38,807 nucleotides of DNA from Actinomycetota bacterium (GTDB lineage: Bacteria > Actinomycetota > Actinomycetes > Nanopelagicales > Nanopelagicaceae), in NCBI GenBank assembly GCA_009704505.1, contig WLEB01000006.1, positions 1 to 38,807 on the forward strand, read 5' to 3'. The position numbers and the translations under genes were made by a program. This document shows, piece by piece, positions 24,608 to 32,222 of this stretch. The notes under the pieces are model-generated. The model was not told the origin of the DNA. It saw nothing but the letters and a program-made list of their open reading frames with translations, and searched no databases. Positions within the stretch are counted from its first letter, which is position 1; each line of letters begins with the position of its first letter.

Positions 24608-25118
24608 AGAGCAATGCAGTAAACCAATATCCCAAGAGCAAATACTGCGTGCTACCTACGATATTGATGATGAGCCAAAGAAACCATGCTTCGAATTTTT
24701 CATAGATCATAAGTACTTGTGCGAACAAACTTCCTATGAGCAAAAATGCATCTGACCAAGTTGCAGCCGCACCAACTCCAGATAGCAATGGTGTTAACAC
24801 GGCTACAGATGCCATTACAGATAGTGCAATGTAGGAGCGATTCCTTACGGATAAAACTCCAGGTTCTGCGCCCTTGGGTCCCCATCCACGCCAGCCATAG
24901 AAAGCTGCAACGATAAAAACTATCTGAAGTGCGGCGCTTGCAAAAAGCTCGACTTGATAGAAAAAGACTGCATACAAAATGCTTCCCGCAGCCCACCATG
25001 GCCACGTAATTCGTTTTCCAGTAGTTCCCAGCCAAACCCCAATCAACGATGTGATGGCAGCTACAAACTCTAAAATTGAGACTTCATATCCCCATGCTGT
25101 AAATAAAATAGTTGACAT
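24543..25118 (-). CDS. pnuT: PnuC-like transporter, probably thiamine transporter PnuT
   Basis: Membrane protein of the PnuC family, 191 residues with about seven hydrophobic segments. It carries the aromatic-rich repeats of the family: WPWWAAGSILYAVFFYQ, FYGWRGW and WLWLIINIVGSTQYLL, ending VVGWRRW. PnuC itself imports nicotinamide riboside. Here the leader carries a TPP riboswitch, which in this family marks the thiamine importers called PnuT. The ATG follows an AAGGAA sequence located at the 3' end of the riboswitch. The downstream kinase gene overlaps by 65 bp; PnuC-type carriers depend on phosphorylation of cargo inside the cell. Confidence 0.85.
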   Translation of the reverse strand: MSTILFTAWGYEVSILEFVAAITSLIGVWLGTTGKRITWPWWAAGSILYAVFFYQVELFASAALQIVFIVAAFYGWRGWGPKGAEPGVLSVRNRSYIALSVMASVAVLTPLLSGVGAAATWSDAFLLIGSLFAQVLMIYEKFEAWFLWLIINIVGSTQYLLLGYWFTALLYVVFTFVAVVGWRRWNRALSN

Positions 25119-25125
25119 TGTAATT

Positions 25126-25205
25126 TTCCTTTCCGCATCCGCATTATCGGATCGGTCTAACGGTCGGTCTGAATTTCAGACCCTCTCAGCCTTGGTGGCT
25201 CCCGT
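25126..25205 (-). promoter_or_regulatory. TPP (thiamine pyrophosphate) riboswitch
   Basis: Read on the minus strand. P2 5' strand ACGGG; P3 AGCC-ACCAA-GGCT running into the conserved CTGAGAG (25183-25189). An optional P3a hairpin, GGTCTG-AAATT-CAGACC, sits exactly where the family allows insertions. Then come P2 3' strand CCGT, ACCGATCCG, ATAAT, CGGAT and GCGGAAAGGAA, matching the family's ACCTGATC...TAATRCC..GCGNAGGGAA block. The 3' end contains the AAGGAA used as Shine-Dalgarno for pnuT, so control is probably translational. A P1 stem is not obvious; the likely transcription start lies only about one base before P2. Confidence 0.87.
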
Positions 25206-25211
25206 GTTCAT

Positions 25212-25221
25212 AGAGTAGCGT
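25212..25221. promoter_or_regulatory. Overlapping bidirectional -10 for pnuT riboswitch and crtYc
   Basis: The 10-mer AGAGTAGCGT contains two opposed TANNNT hexamers that share the central TA. TACTCT (25212-25217, minus) would start the riboswitch transcript near 25205. TAGCGT (25216-25221, plus) ends 6 nt before the GTG start of crtYc. Transcription in the two directions should be mutually exclusive at any moment. Confidence 0.6.
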
Positions 25222-25227
25222 TATCTC

Positions 25228-25554
25228 GTGCTGAAGTTCGGTTATCTTGCAATGATTGCATTCACTGTGTTCGGCTCCATTTGGCTTGAGTTTGTACTTA
25301 AAGTTAAAGTTCTTAGAAGATACAAGCAAGCGATCAAGGCAATATTGCCCATCTCTCTCATCTTTATTGTTTGGGATGCTTACGCAATTGCCTCAGGGCA
25401 CTGGTGGTTTGATAAAGAGCAGATCCTTGGAATCTTTGGACCCTTTGGAATTCCACTTGAAGAGTACCTATTTTTCACGGTTGTGCCGTTAGCAGCGATT
25501 TTGACGATAGAAGCTGTAAGAACCGTTAAGAAACACTGGCAGGTTTACAAATGA
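25228..25554 (+). CDS. crtYc: Lycopene cyclase subunit CrtYc
   Basis: One half of the heterodimeric actinobacterial lycopene cyclase that forms beta-ionone rings in the membrane. 108 residues, three hydrophobic segments, with the diagnostic PLEEYLFF motif at 76-83 and VWDAYA near residue 50. The start is GTG, supported by TAGCGT ending 6 nt upstream (leaderless). Its stop overlaps the crtYd start as ATGA. It is divergent from the thiamine transporter gene, whose riboswitch promoter overlaps its own. Confidence 0.9.
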   Translation: MLKFGYLAMIAFTVFGSIWLEFVLKVKVLRRYKQAIKAILPISLIFIVWDAYAIASGHWWFDKEQILGIFGPFGIPLEEYLFFTVVPLAAILTIEAVRTVKKHWQVYK

Positions 25555-25853
25555 CATACACACAGTTAGCCCTGTGCGCAGTGCTTATCGCTATAACAGT
25601 TGATCTATTCGTGATAAAAACTGCCTTACTTAAACGAAAAGTGTTTTGGACGTCGTATGCAATCATTGTTGGTTTTCAGCTTCTTACTAACTGGTGGCTC
25701 ACATCCCGCAATATCGTGATGTATAGCCCGGATGCGATTATTGGAATTCGAATCGCATCGGCCCCAATTGAGGATTTACTCTTTGGTTTTGCTTTAGTTC
25801 TTGGAGTGCTGATTAATTGGATACGGTTAGACGCTTCAAATAAGCCGCGCTAG
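25551..25853 (+). CDS. crtYd: Lycopene cyclase subunit CrtYd
   Basis: Second half of the heterodimeric lycopene cyclase, 100 residues with three membrane segments and the matching PIEDLLFGF motif (72-80). It overlaps crtYc by 4 bp (ATGA), so the two subunits are made in equal amounts. The last 41 bp overlap the 3' end of the convergent crtB gene. Whether the enzyme cyclises one or both ends of lycopene cannot be told from the sequence. Confidence 0.9.
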   Translation: MTYTQLALCAVLIAITVDLFVIKTALLKRKVFWTSYAIIVGFQLLTNWWLTSRNIVMYSPDAIIGIRIASAPIEDLLFGFALVLGVLINWIRLDASNKPR

Positions 25854-26715
25854 CTACACGGAGCCTTCTGCCCGTAGAGGTCTTGGCTCGCTTATTGAAA
25901 ATGTCATAGTTAATTTTTTCAACTTCTTCAACAATCCCACAGTACAAAGTACTTGCAGCCTCTATACATGGACGACTAGTTGGTTCCAAAAGGTTTATCC
26001 CTGGCGCGGCCTCAAGCTGCAATCTCTTGACTCTGGCAATTTGAAACTTGAGCGCCTCAACTATTTCGGGAGTAAGAACTCTTGCTTCGAGCATTTTGCG
26101 GTCTACTCCGAACTCTTGCAACTCTTTTTTGGGAAGATACACCCGTGACCTATCTAAATCTTCACCTACGTCTCTAATGAAATTAGCTAACTGAAAAGCA
26201 ATACCTAGAGTTTTTGCCGATTCAAAGGCATCGGCGTGCAAAGGTCCCAGAATTGGAACCATCTGTAGTCCAATAACTGCAGCTGACCCATAGACATATT
26301 CCATTAAATCTTCATATGTCTGGTACTCCTGAATTGTTAAGTCCATCTCCATTGAATGCAAAAAAGCTTCAAAGTATTCGTGTGGAATATCAAATCTTGT
26401 AACCGTATCTATAAGTGCCCGTCCTACGGCATCCTGGCTTTTACCCTTCTTTAAATCTGAAAGAACGGTATTTCCCCAGGTATTTAACTCTTTTGCTTTT
26501 TCTTCAACAGTTAATTGTGATGCTAAGTCATCAACAATTTCATCTGCATAACGAGCAAAGCCATAGAGTGCGTGGACAAATGGCCTTTTTGCTTTAGGCA
26601 ATAAGAGAGTTGCTAAAAAGTATGTTTTTCCGTGAAGAGCATTGAGTCGTTTGCACTCTGCATATGATGCACGCAGATCGGGATCTAGAATTCCGGCAGC
26701 TGTTAACTCATCCAC
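25813..26715 (-). CDS. crtB: Phytoene synthase
   Basis: Condenses two geranylgeranyl diphosphates to phytoene. 300 residues, with the two Asp-rich Mg-diphosphate motifs: RYADEIVDD (55-63) and NFIRDVGEDLDRSRVYLP (near 170). The start is a GTG immediately after the crtI TAA, so it is the last gene of crtE-crtI-crtB. Its 3' end overlaps crtYd by 41 bp. Confidence 0.94.
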   Translation of the reverse strand: MDELTAAGILDPDLRASYAECKRLNALHGKTYFLATLLLPKAKRPFVHALYGFARYADEIVDDLASQLTVEEKAKELNTWGNTVLSDLKKGKSQDAVGRALIDTVTRFDIPHEYFEAFLHSMEMDLTIQEYQTYEDLMEYVYGSAAVIGLQMVPILGPLHADAFESAKTLGIAFQLANFIRDVGEDLDRSRVYLPKKELQEFGVDRKMLEARVLTPEIVEALKFQIARVKRLQLEAAPGINLLEPTSRPCIEAASTLYCGIVEEVEKINYDIFNKRAKTSTGRRLRVASAAYLKRLTVSN

Positions 26716-28200
26716 TTATTTGACCGGACCCACAATACGTTCGGCGGCTAAGCGACCTGAAATCAAGACCATCGGAACGCCAACACCTGGTTGTGTTCCA
26801 GATCCAGCAAATACAACGTTTTCAATACCAGCAGCAATATTGCGTGGCCTAAATGGACCTGTCTGAAAGAAAGTATGGGCACTTGCAAATGGAGCGCCAG
26901 CTTCCATTCCTTGGGCCTGCCAATCTAATGGTGTTGTGAGTACTTCAGTTTCAATCGAATCACCAAATCCTGTATAGCCACGTTTTTCCATTGTTTCAAC
27001 CATGTGATCGCGATATGGCTTTGCTTGTTTCTTCCAGTCGATGTTGGCAGTTAAGTTAGGTGTAGGAAACAAAACGTAATAGGAGTGTTTTCCTGCAGGA
27101 GCCAAAGTTGGATCATCTTTTGAAGGTAGTGTCACCAAAAGACTTGGATCACTCATTAGGACCTTTTTCTTAATAAGTTCATCAAATATTCCATCCCACT
27201 GATGACCAAAATGTATGTTGTGATGAGCTGCAAATTCATACTCTCGTGAAGATCCAACCAGCATTGTCACGCAAGAAGGGGAGTAGTTAAGCCGTTTTAC
27301 TGAAAGTGGAGTTTTTCCTAATAAATCGCGCCAGGCAACAGGTAGATCAGGATTTAGAATGACCGCGTCACATTCAATTCGCTGACCCTCTTCTGTAATG
27401 ACAGCCTTTGCTCGAGAGTTAACGACATCAATTTTTGAAACAGTGGTGCTGTATTTGAAAACGACACCATGTTTTTCGGCGGCCGCTGCCATGGCCCGTG
27501 GAACGGCGTGCATTCCACCCTTAGGAAAGAAAACTCCGTTAACTGAATCCATATATGCAATAACTGCATAGATTGCTAACGCCTGCTGCGGGCTAACACC
27601 TGCATACATTGCTTGAAATGAATACACGCGTTGAAGTCTGGGATCTTTCATAAACTGATTGACTTTAGGAGATAGACGTCTAAAACCACCTAATGCAATC
27701 AGACGGGCTAGGTTTGGAGTTAATAAGTTAAGTGGCGAGTCAATGTTTCTGTCGATGAAATCATTCATTTCGTACTTGTACAACTTAGTTACGAAATCTA
27801 CATATTTTGCATAACCTGCAGCTTCTTCAGGGCTAATTTTTTCTGCAATCTCAGCTTCCATTTGAGCGGTATTTGCATGCACATCAAGTTGCGTACCATC
27901 TGCATAAAAAGCACGGTAAAGAGGAGATACTGGCATGAGTTCTAGCCAATCCTTCATATCTTCACCCACACTGCTGAATGCATCTTGAATCAGTGATGGC
28001 ATTGTCAATACAGATGGTCCTGTATCAAATGAGTAACCATCTTTTTTCAGCAGACCATTTCGTCCACCCGGAACCGATTCACGTTCTATTACCGTGACTT
28101 TACGACCCGCACCTGCCAGGCGTAGGGCTGCACTTAGACCAGCTAATCCAGCACCGACTACAACAACATGATCTGTTGGTCCCTTAACGCGTGCTGGCAT
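26716..28200 (-). CDS. crtI: Phytoene desaturase
   Basis: FAD-dependent desaturase taking phytoene to lycopene. The N-terminal dinucleotide-binding motif VVVGAGLAGLSAALRLAGAG is followed by PGGRNG and YSFDTGPSVLTMP. The C-terminal GSGTQPGVGVPMVLISGRLAAE is the family's FAD-interacting tail. About 494 residues. A TTG one codon earlier is possible, but the ATG at 28200 overlaps the crtE TGA stop (TGATG), which explains the start. It belongs to the crtE-crtI-crtB operon. The product (lycopene versus neurosporene) cannot be told from sequence. Confidence 0.93.
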   Translation of the reverse strand: MPARVKGPTDHVVVVGAGLAGLSAALRLAGAGRKVTVIERESVPGGRNGLLKKDGYSFDTGPSVLTMPSLIQDAFSSVGEDMKDWLELMPVSPLYRAFYADGTQLDVHANTAQMEAEIAEKISPEEAAGYAKYVDFVTKLYKYEMNDFIDRNIDSPLNLLTPNLARLIALGGFRRLSPKVNQFMKDPRLQRVYSFQAMYAGVSPQQALAIYAVIAYMDSVNGVFFPKGGMHAVPRAMAAAAEKHGVVFKYSTTVSKIDVVNSRAKAVITEEGQRIECDAVILNPDLPVAWRDLLGKTPLSVKRLNYSPSCVTMLVGSSREYEFAAHHNIHFGHQWDGIFDELIKKKVLMSDPSLLVTLPSKDDPTLAPAGKHSYYVLFPTPNLTANIDWKKQAKPYRDHMVETMEKRGYTGFGDSIETEVLTTPLDWQAQGMEAGAPFASAHTFFQTGPFRPRNIAAGIENVVFAGSGTQPGVGVPMVLISGRLAAERIVGPVK

Positions 28201-29276
28201 CAATTACTCCTCTTAGTGGCAATATGAGCAAGTTCTCTTAACAATTGTTGACCCTCTTCTGAAAAATGTGGTGAATCAATAGCTGCAAGTGATGTTTCAG
28301 CTAATTCTTCAATCATCTTTTCCAACTTATCTTTTGCTCCAGTATCCAAGATTATCTGCTGAAGGCAGGTTATGCCCTCTGAATCTAGCTCTGGTGATCC
28401 AAAGTATTTATCGAAGCTCTGTGACTGCGAAGGAGATTGGTTTTCACGTGAAAGTGCGATCAAAACGGTTTTTTTACCCTCGCGTAAGTCATCACCTGCT
28501 GGCTTTCCCGTTACGGAGACGTCTCCATAGACCCCCAATAAATCATCACGAAGTTGAAATGCTTCCCCAAGAGGCAGACCATATTTTGATAGCGCATCAA
28601 TTCTTGACTGCTCAATTGGATTAGCAATAGCTGCGCCAAGGTGTAATGGCCGCTCTATGGTGTACTTACCAGATTTGTATCGCGCAATTTTCATTGAGCG
28701 ATCAACACTTGAACTTTTCTGTGTTTGTTCATGGATATCCAAGAACTGTCCTGCCATAAGTTCAACGCGCATTTCGTTGTAGTATGAAATTGTTCGCGCA
28801 TATTGTTCATGCGTTAACCCAGCTGAATTCAACATTTGATCAGACCAGACAAGTGCCAAATCTCCTAATAGCACTGCAGCTGATAAACCATACTGTGGGG
28901 CAAAGCCTTCAAGTTGATCCTGAACATGAATCGATTCAAAATGACGATGAATAGATGGCTTACCTCGTCGCGTATCGGATGCATCCATTAAGTCATCATG
29001 AATCAAGGCACAAGCTTGCAAGAGTTCTAAACTTGCAATGGCCTTTATGGTCGATTTTTCCGCAGATCCACCGGCAGCAATAAAGCCTGCATATGCAAAA
29101 AGAGGTCGCAGACGTTTGCCTCGCTCTAGCAAGAATGATGTCAACGAGTTACAGACAATTGTTAAATCTGGAGATATCTCTCGAAGGTAGGCACCCTCAC
29201 GGCTTAGAAATACTTCAAGCTCTTCTTCAACCGATGCACGAACGGTAAGCAGGCTCGAATTTGGCGCTGAATTCAC
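28200..29276 (-). CDS. crtE: Geranylgeranyl diphosphate synthase (polyprenyl synthetase)
   Basis: Trans-isoprenyl diphosphate synthase supplying the C20 precursor. 358 residues, with the first aspartate-rich motif HDDLMDASDTRRG (D94, D95, D98) and the second in QLRDDLLGVYGD. It leads the crtE-crtI-crtB operon. The start is GTG with TACCGT ending 6 nt upstream and no Shine-Dalgarno. Assignment to the C20 product rests on the carotenoid context; chain length could not be checked from the residues near the first motif. Confidence 0.9.
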   Translation of the reverse strand: MNSAPNSSLLTVRASVEEELEVFLSREGAYLREISPDLTIVCNSLTSFLLERGKRLRPLFAYAGFIAAGGSAEKSTIKAIASLELLQACALIHDDLMDASDTRRGKPSIHRHFESIHVQDQLEGFAPQYGLSAAVLLGDLALVWSDQMLNSAGLTHEQYARTISYYNEMRVELMAGQFLDIHEQTQKSSSVDRSMKIARYKSGKYTIERPLHLGAAIANPIEQSRIDALSKYGLPLGEAFQLRDDLLGVYGDVSVTGKPAGDDLREGKKTVLIALSRENQSPSQSQSFDKYFGSPELDSEGITCLQQIILDTGAKDKLEKMIEELAETSLAAIDSPHFSEEGQQLLRELAHIATKRSN

Positions 29277-29282
29277 GTGATA

Positions 29283-29292
29283 ACGGTACCCT
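29283..29292. promoter_or_regulatory. Overlapping bidirectional -10 for crtE and metF
   Basis: The 10-mer ACGGTACCCT holds two opposed hexamers sharing the central TA. TACCGT (minus, 29283-29288) ends 6 nt before the crtE GTG. TACCCT (plus, 29287-29292) ends 6 nt before the metF GTG. The whole intergenic gap is 22 bp, so both genes must be leaderless if this is the promoter. Confidence 0.65.
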
Positions 29293-29298
29293 CACTCA

Positions 29299-30153
29299 GT
29301 GGTACTTGGCACATCCTATTCATTTGAATTCTTTCCTCCCAAAGACGTAGAAGGGGAGGAGAGATTGTGGCATGCAATAGAAGGCCTTAAATCTATCTCC
29401 CCAGATTTTGTCTCTGTGACATATGGAGCAGGTGGTTCCACGCGAGATCGCTCAATTCGAATTGCCCGTGAAATAACAGACCGCACAGGAATATCTACAG
29501 TTGCACACATTACTTGTGTCGGATCTACTCGCGCAGAGTTGCTAGAAATCTTGCACAGTTACAAAGATGCCAAAATTACAAGCATTCTTGCACTAAGAGG
29601 TGATCCTGTTGGTGGACCGTTAGCTCCATGGATTCCAACAGAAGATGGGTTGACCCATGCTGATGAACTCGTTGAGTTAGCACGCGATTGCGGGGGATTC
29701 AAAATTGGCGTAGCGGCTTTTCCAGATGGGCACCCAAGTTCTGGAGGAAATTTTGAGAAAGATATTGACGTACTCATTAGAAAAGAACAGTTAGGCGCAA
29801 CTTTTGCGACAACACAATTCTTTTTTGATGTTAAAGCTTATGCAAATTTAGTCGAGCGTCTTGCAAAACGTGGCTCCTCATTAACGATAATTCCCGGTAT
29901 TTTGCCAGTAACTAATGTGAAGCTCTTGCATCGAATGGCAGAGCTGGGAGGAACACCAATACCTTCACATATTGCTAAATCCTTTGCTGACGTTGAGTCT
30001 GACTCGCAGGCAGTTCGCAATGTAGGGGTAGAAATTGCTACAAAACTTTGCCAAGAGCTCTTAGAAGTAGGAGCGCCTGGATTACATTTCTATACTATGA
30101 ATAGTTCCACAGCAACCATCGAGATCTATCGAAGGATTACAGATGCTCAGTAA
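29299..30153 (+). CDS. metF: Methylenetetrahydrofolate reductase
   Basis: Reduces 5,10-methylene-THF to 5-methyl-THF, the methyl donor for methionine synthesis. 284 residues, the bacterial single-domain size. Conserved segments include SYSFEFFPPKD, SVTYGAGGSTRDRS, ALRGDPVGG, IGVAAFPDGHP, TQFFFD and APGLHFYTMN. The start is GTG, leaderless in appearance. It lies between the two carotenoid arms and shares its promoter with crtE. The next gene overlaps it by 11 bp. Confidence 0.95.
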   Translation: MVLGTSYSFEFFPPKDVEGEERLWHAIEGLKSISPDFVSVTYGAGGSTRDRSIRIAREITDRTGISTVAHITCVGSTRAELLEILHSYKDAKITSILALRGDPVGGPLAPWIPTEDGLTHADELVELARDCGGFKIGVAAFPDGHPSSGGNFEKDIDVLIRKEQLGATFATTQFFFDVKAYANLVERLAKRGSSLTIIPGILPVTNVKLLHRMAELGGTPIPSHIAKSFADVESDSQAVRNVGVEIATKLCQELLEVGAPGLHFYTMNSSTATIEIYRRITDAQ

Positions 30154-30781
30154 ACAGGAATTCAAAGTTAGATGGAGTTCTTTACATAGTGATGCAAAGA
30201 CAGATGGAATCGTAGGTGCGTGGCTCAATATTTCCTATCGATTTGGCCTTGTGTGCACTCTGCTTAGAATCTCCCCAAACGTTTTGACCTTATTGGGCTT
30301 ACTTGGAGCAGTAGCAACTGCCGTTACTTCACAAACAATCTGGGCAATTTTCTTCCTTGTATTTTCCCTATTTTGCGATGGCATAGATGGAAGTGTTGCA
30401 ATCTTTCAACAACGCGAAAGTAACTGGGGGGCCACGCTAGATGCTGTAGCAGATCGAATTAGTGAGGCTTTCTGGTTTTTTACTCTCTTTGCTATTGGTG
30501 TTCCAGCATGGATTCCAATAATTTTATGGAGCATCGCCTCTTTTCAGGAGTATGCACGTGCAAAGTTAAAATCACTTGGTGTAAGTGATCTTGGAGTTGT
30601 TACCCCAGCTGAAAGACCCATCAGAGCAAGTTTCTTGTTTATCGCTTTGGTATTAAACTACATGGATATTCCAGGAGTAACCTGGCTATCTATCGGCTTC
30701 TTGGTGGTTCAGATTTATAGTTTTGTTAGTGTCGTAGTTTTCGCTCGAAGCCAATTGCTTCGGCAACTAGATCAGCACTAA
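30143..30781 (+). CDS. CDP-alcohol phosphatidyltransferase family protein
   Basis: Integral membrane phospholipid-synthesis enzyme type, 212 residues with about six hydrophobic segments. The signature D-x2-DG-x2-AR-x8-G-x3-D-x3-D is fully spaced (DGIDGSVAIFQQ...GATLDAVAD), but the arginine after the alanine is isoleucine. The alcohol acceptor is unknown (glycerol phosphate, inositol or another). The ATG has AAGGA 8 nt upstream and lies 11 bp inside metF. Its last 56 bp overlap the 3' end of the convergent CrtD-like gene. Confidence 0.82.
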   Translation: MLSKQEFKVRWSSLHSDAKTDGIVGAWLNISYRFGLVCTLLRISPNVLTLLGLLGAVATAVTSQTIWAIFFLVFSLFCDGIDGSVAIFQQRESNWGATLDAVADRISEAFWFFTLFAIGVPAWIPIILWSIASFQEYARAKLKSLGVSDLGVVTPAERPIRASFLFIALVLNYMDIPGVTWLSIGFLVVQIYSFVSVVVFARSQLLRQLDQH

Positions 30782-32222
30782 TTCCAACCAAAGGAAGTCC
30801 ACCACCTGGGTGGGCCGAACCACCAACTAGGTAAAGTCCTTTAATAGGGGATCTATTCTTTGCCCTTAAAAAAGCAGCCCGTGGACCATTACTTGATGTT
30901 CCATAGATTGCACCACCTGGGGCGCGTGTTTGAGATTCTAAATCTGCGGGTGTGCGAATTGTCATTGTTTCTAATCTAGAACGTATTGGAATTCCCTGTT
31001 CTTCAATTTGGTCAATGATTGTGCTTGCATATTTTTGATTGAATTCATCATTACTCCAGTCAAATACCCCATGAGTAGGAGCATTAACCAGCACGAACCA
31101 ACCTTCAAGGTTTTCATCCTTGCTCATTAAGGGATCTTTTGGCGAGCAAATGTAAATCGTTGGTCTTTCAACTGGCTTTGCTTCTTTAAAAATAGAATCA
31201 AATTCAGCATCATAGTTTTTTGGAAACAAAACCGTGTGATGCTTCATGCCATCATTGGGATCTTTTCTCATTCCAAGAAGTAATGAGAATCCAGCAACAG
31301 AAACATCTGCTTTTGAAATATTTTTACGGACAGTCCTTAGAAGTCGATTGTTGCCAGAAACTAGTTTGTTATATACCAAGGATGCATCAGCATTGGCTAT
31401 GACGACATCAGCTTCCACGTTTTCTCCACTTGATAAGACAATGCCTGTCGCCTTGCCTTTTACTGTTTTAATCTGAGCAACGGGTGAATTAAGGTGAAAA
31501 CTGACTCCTACATCTATGGCTCTTTGATGGATTTGTACTGCAAGATTTCCCAGTCCGCCTTTGACATGCCATGCACCAAAACTTTCTTCAACAAAGGCAA
31601 TGGTGGACAAAACTGCAGGTGCCTTGCGTGGATCTGAGCCACTATAAGTTGCATAACGATCCATGATAAAACGCAGATGCTGATCCTTGAGAATTTCATC
31701 TCCATGTTTGCGCAATGATTTCCACGGAGCAATGATCAAGAGATCTCTAAAAAATGTAATACGTTTAAGTAGTGAGAGCGGAGATTTTAACTCAGACTCA
31801 ATAAATGGCCCACGACTAACATCCCACATTGCCTCCGCACGGCGCATTATGCGGTCCCACTCAGAAGAGGCCTCCTCACCAAAACTCGTTGCGATTGCAT
31901 CAAGAGTTTCTTTGCGAGAAAGATTTGCAAACTGAACACCCAACCCATCAGCAAATCGATAATCAAATGCTGGACTGACCGGATCAATTGGACTGACAAA
32001 GCCCATAGGTTTACCAGTTTTTTGGAAAAAATCTTTATAAACAGCTGGCAGAGTCAAAAGCGAAGGACCTGTATCAAATGCGACTCGTCCAATCCATTCT
32101 GTTCTGCACTTACCACCTACTTGATCACTTGCTTCAAAGAGGGCAACTTCATGACCTCCGCGAGCAAGTCGAGCAGCTGCACTCATTCCACCCATTCCAG
32201 CACCGATGACCACAATTTTCAT
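30726..32222 (-). CDS. crtD: CrtI/CrtD-type carotenoid desaturase
   Basis: Second FAD-dependent carotenoid desaturase, 498 residues. The N-terminal VVIGAGMGGMSAAARLARGG is followed by VGGKCRTE and AFDTGPSLLTLPAVY; the C-terminal part has GSAHPGGGLPLVGISADLVAEAI. It is well diverged from the CrtI at 26716-28200. As the last gene of the CruF/glycosyltransferase operon, with its ATG overlapping the glycosyltransferase stop (ATGA), it probably acts on a modified end group. A 3',4'-desaturation after hydration is the natural guess, as with CrtD. The exact substrate is inferred from context. Confidence 0.8.
   Translation of the reverse strand: MKIVVIGAGMGGMSAAARLARGGHEVALFEASDQVGGKCRTEWIGRVAFDTGPSLLTLPAVYKDFFQKTGKPMGFVSPIDPVSPAFDYRFADGLGVQFANLSRKETLDAIATSFGEEASSEWDRIMRRAEAMWDVSRGPFIESELKSPLSLLKRITFFRDLLIIAPWKSLRKHGDEILKDQHLRFIMDRYATYSGSDPRKAPAVLSTIAFVEESFGAWHVKGGLGNLAVQIHQRAIDVGVSFHLNSPVAQIKTVKGKATGIVLSSGENVEADVVIANADASLVYNKLVSGNNRLLRTVRKNISKADVSVAGFSLLLGMRKDPNDGMKHHTVLFPKNYDAEFDSIFKEAKPVERPTIYICSPKDPLMSKDENLEGWFVLVNAPTHGVFDWSNDEFNQKYASTIIDQIEEQGIPIRSRLETMTIRTPADLESQTRAPGGAIYGTSSNGPRAAFLRAKNRSPIKGLYLVGGSAHPGGGLPLVGISADLVAEAIGFERKLRH

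Noticed and set aside
24543..25118. Nicotinamide riboside transporter PnuC
   Set aside because: The TPP riboswitch in the leader points to thiamine (PnuT); no NAD-related gene is adjacent.
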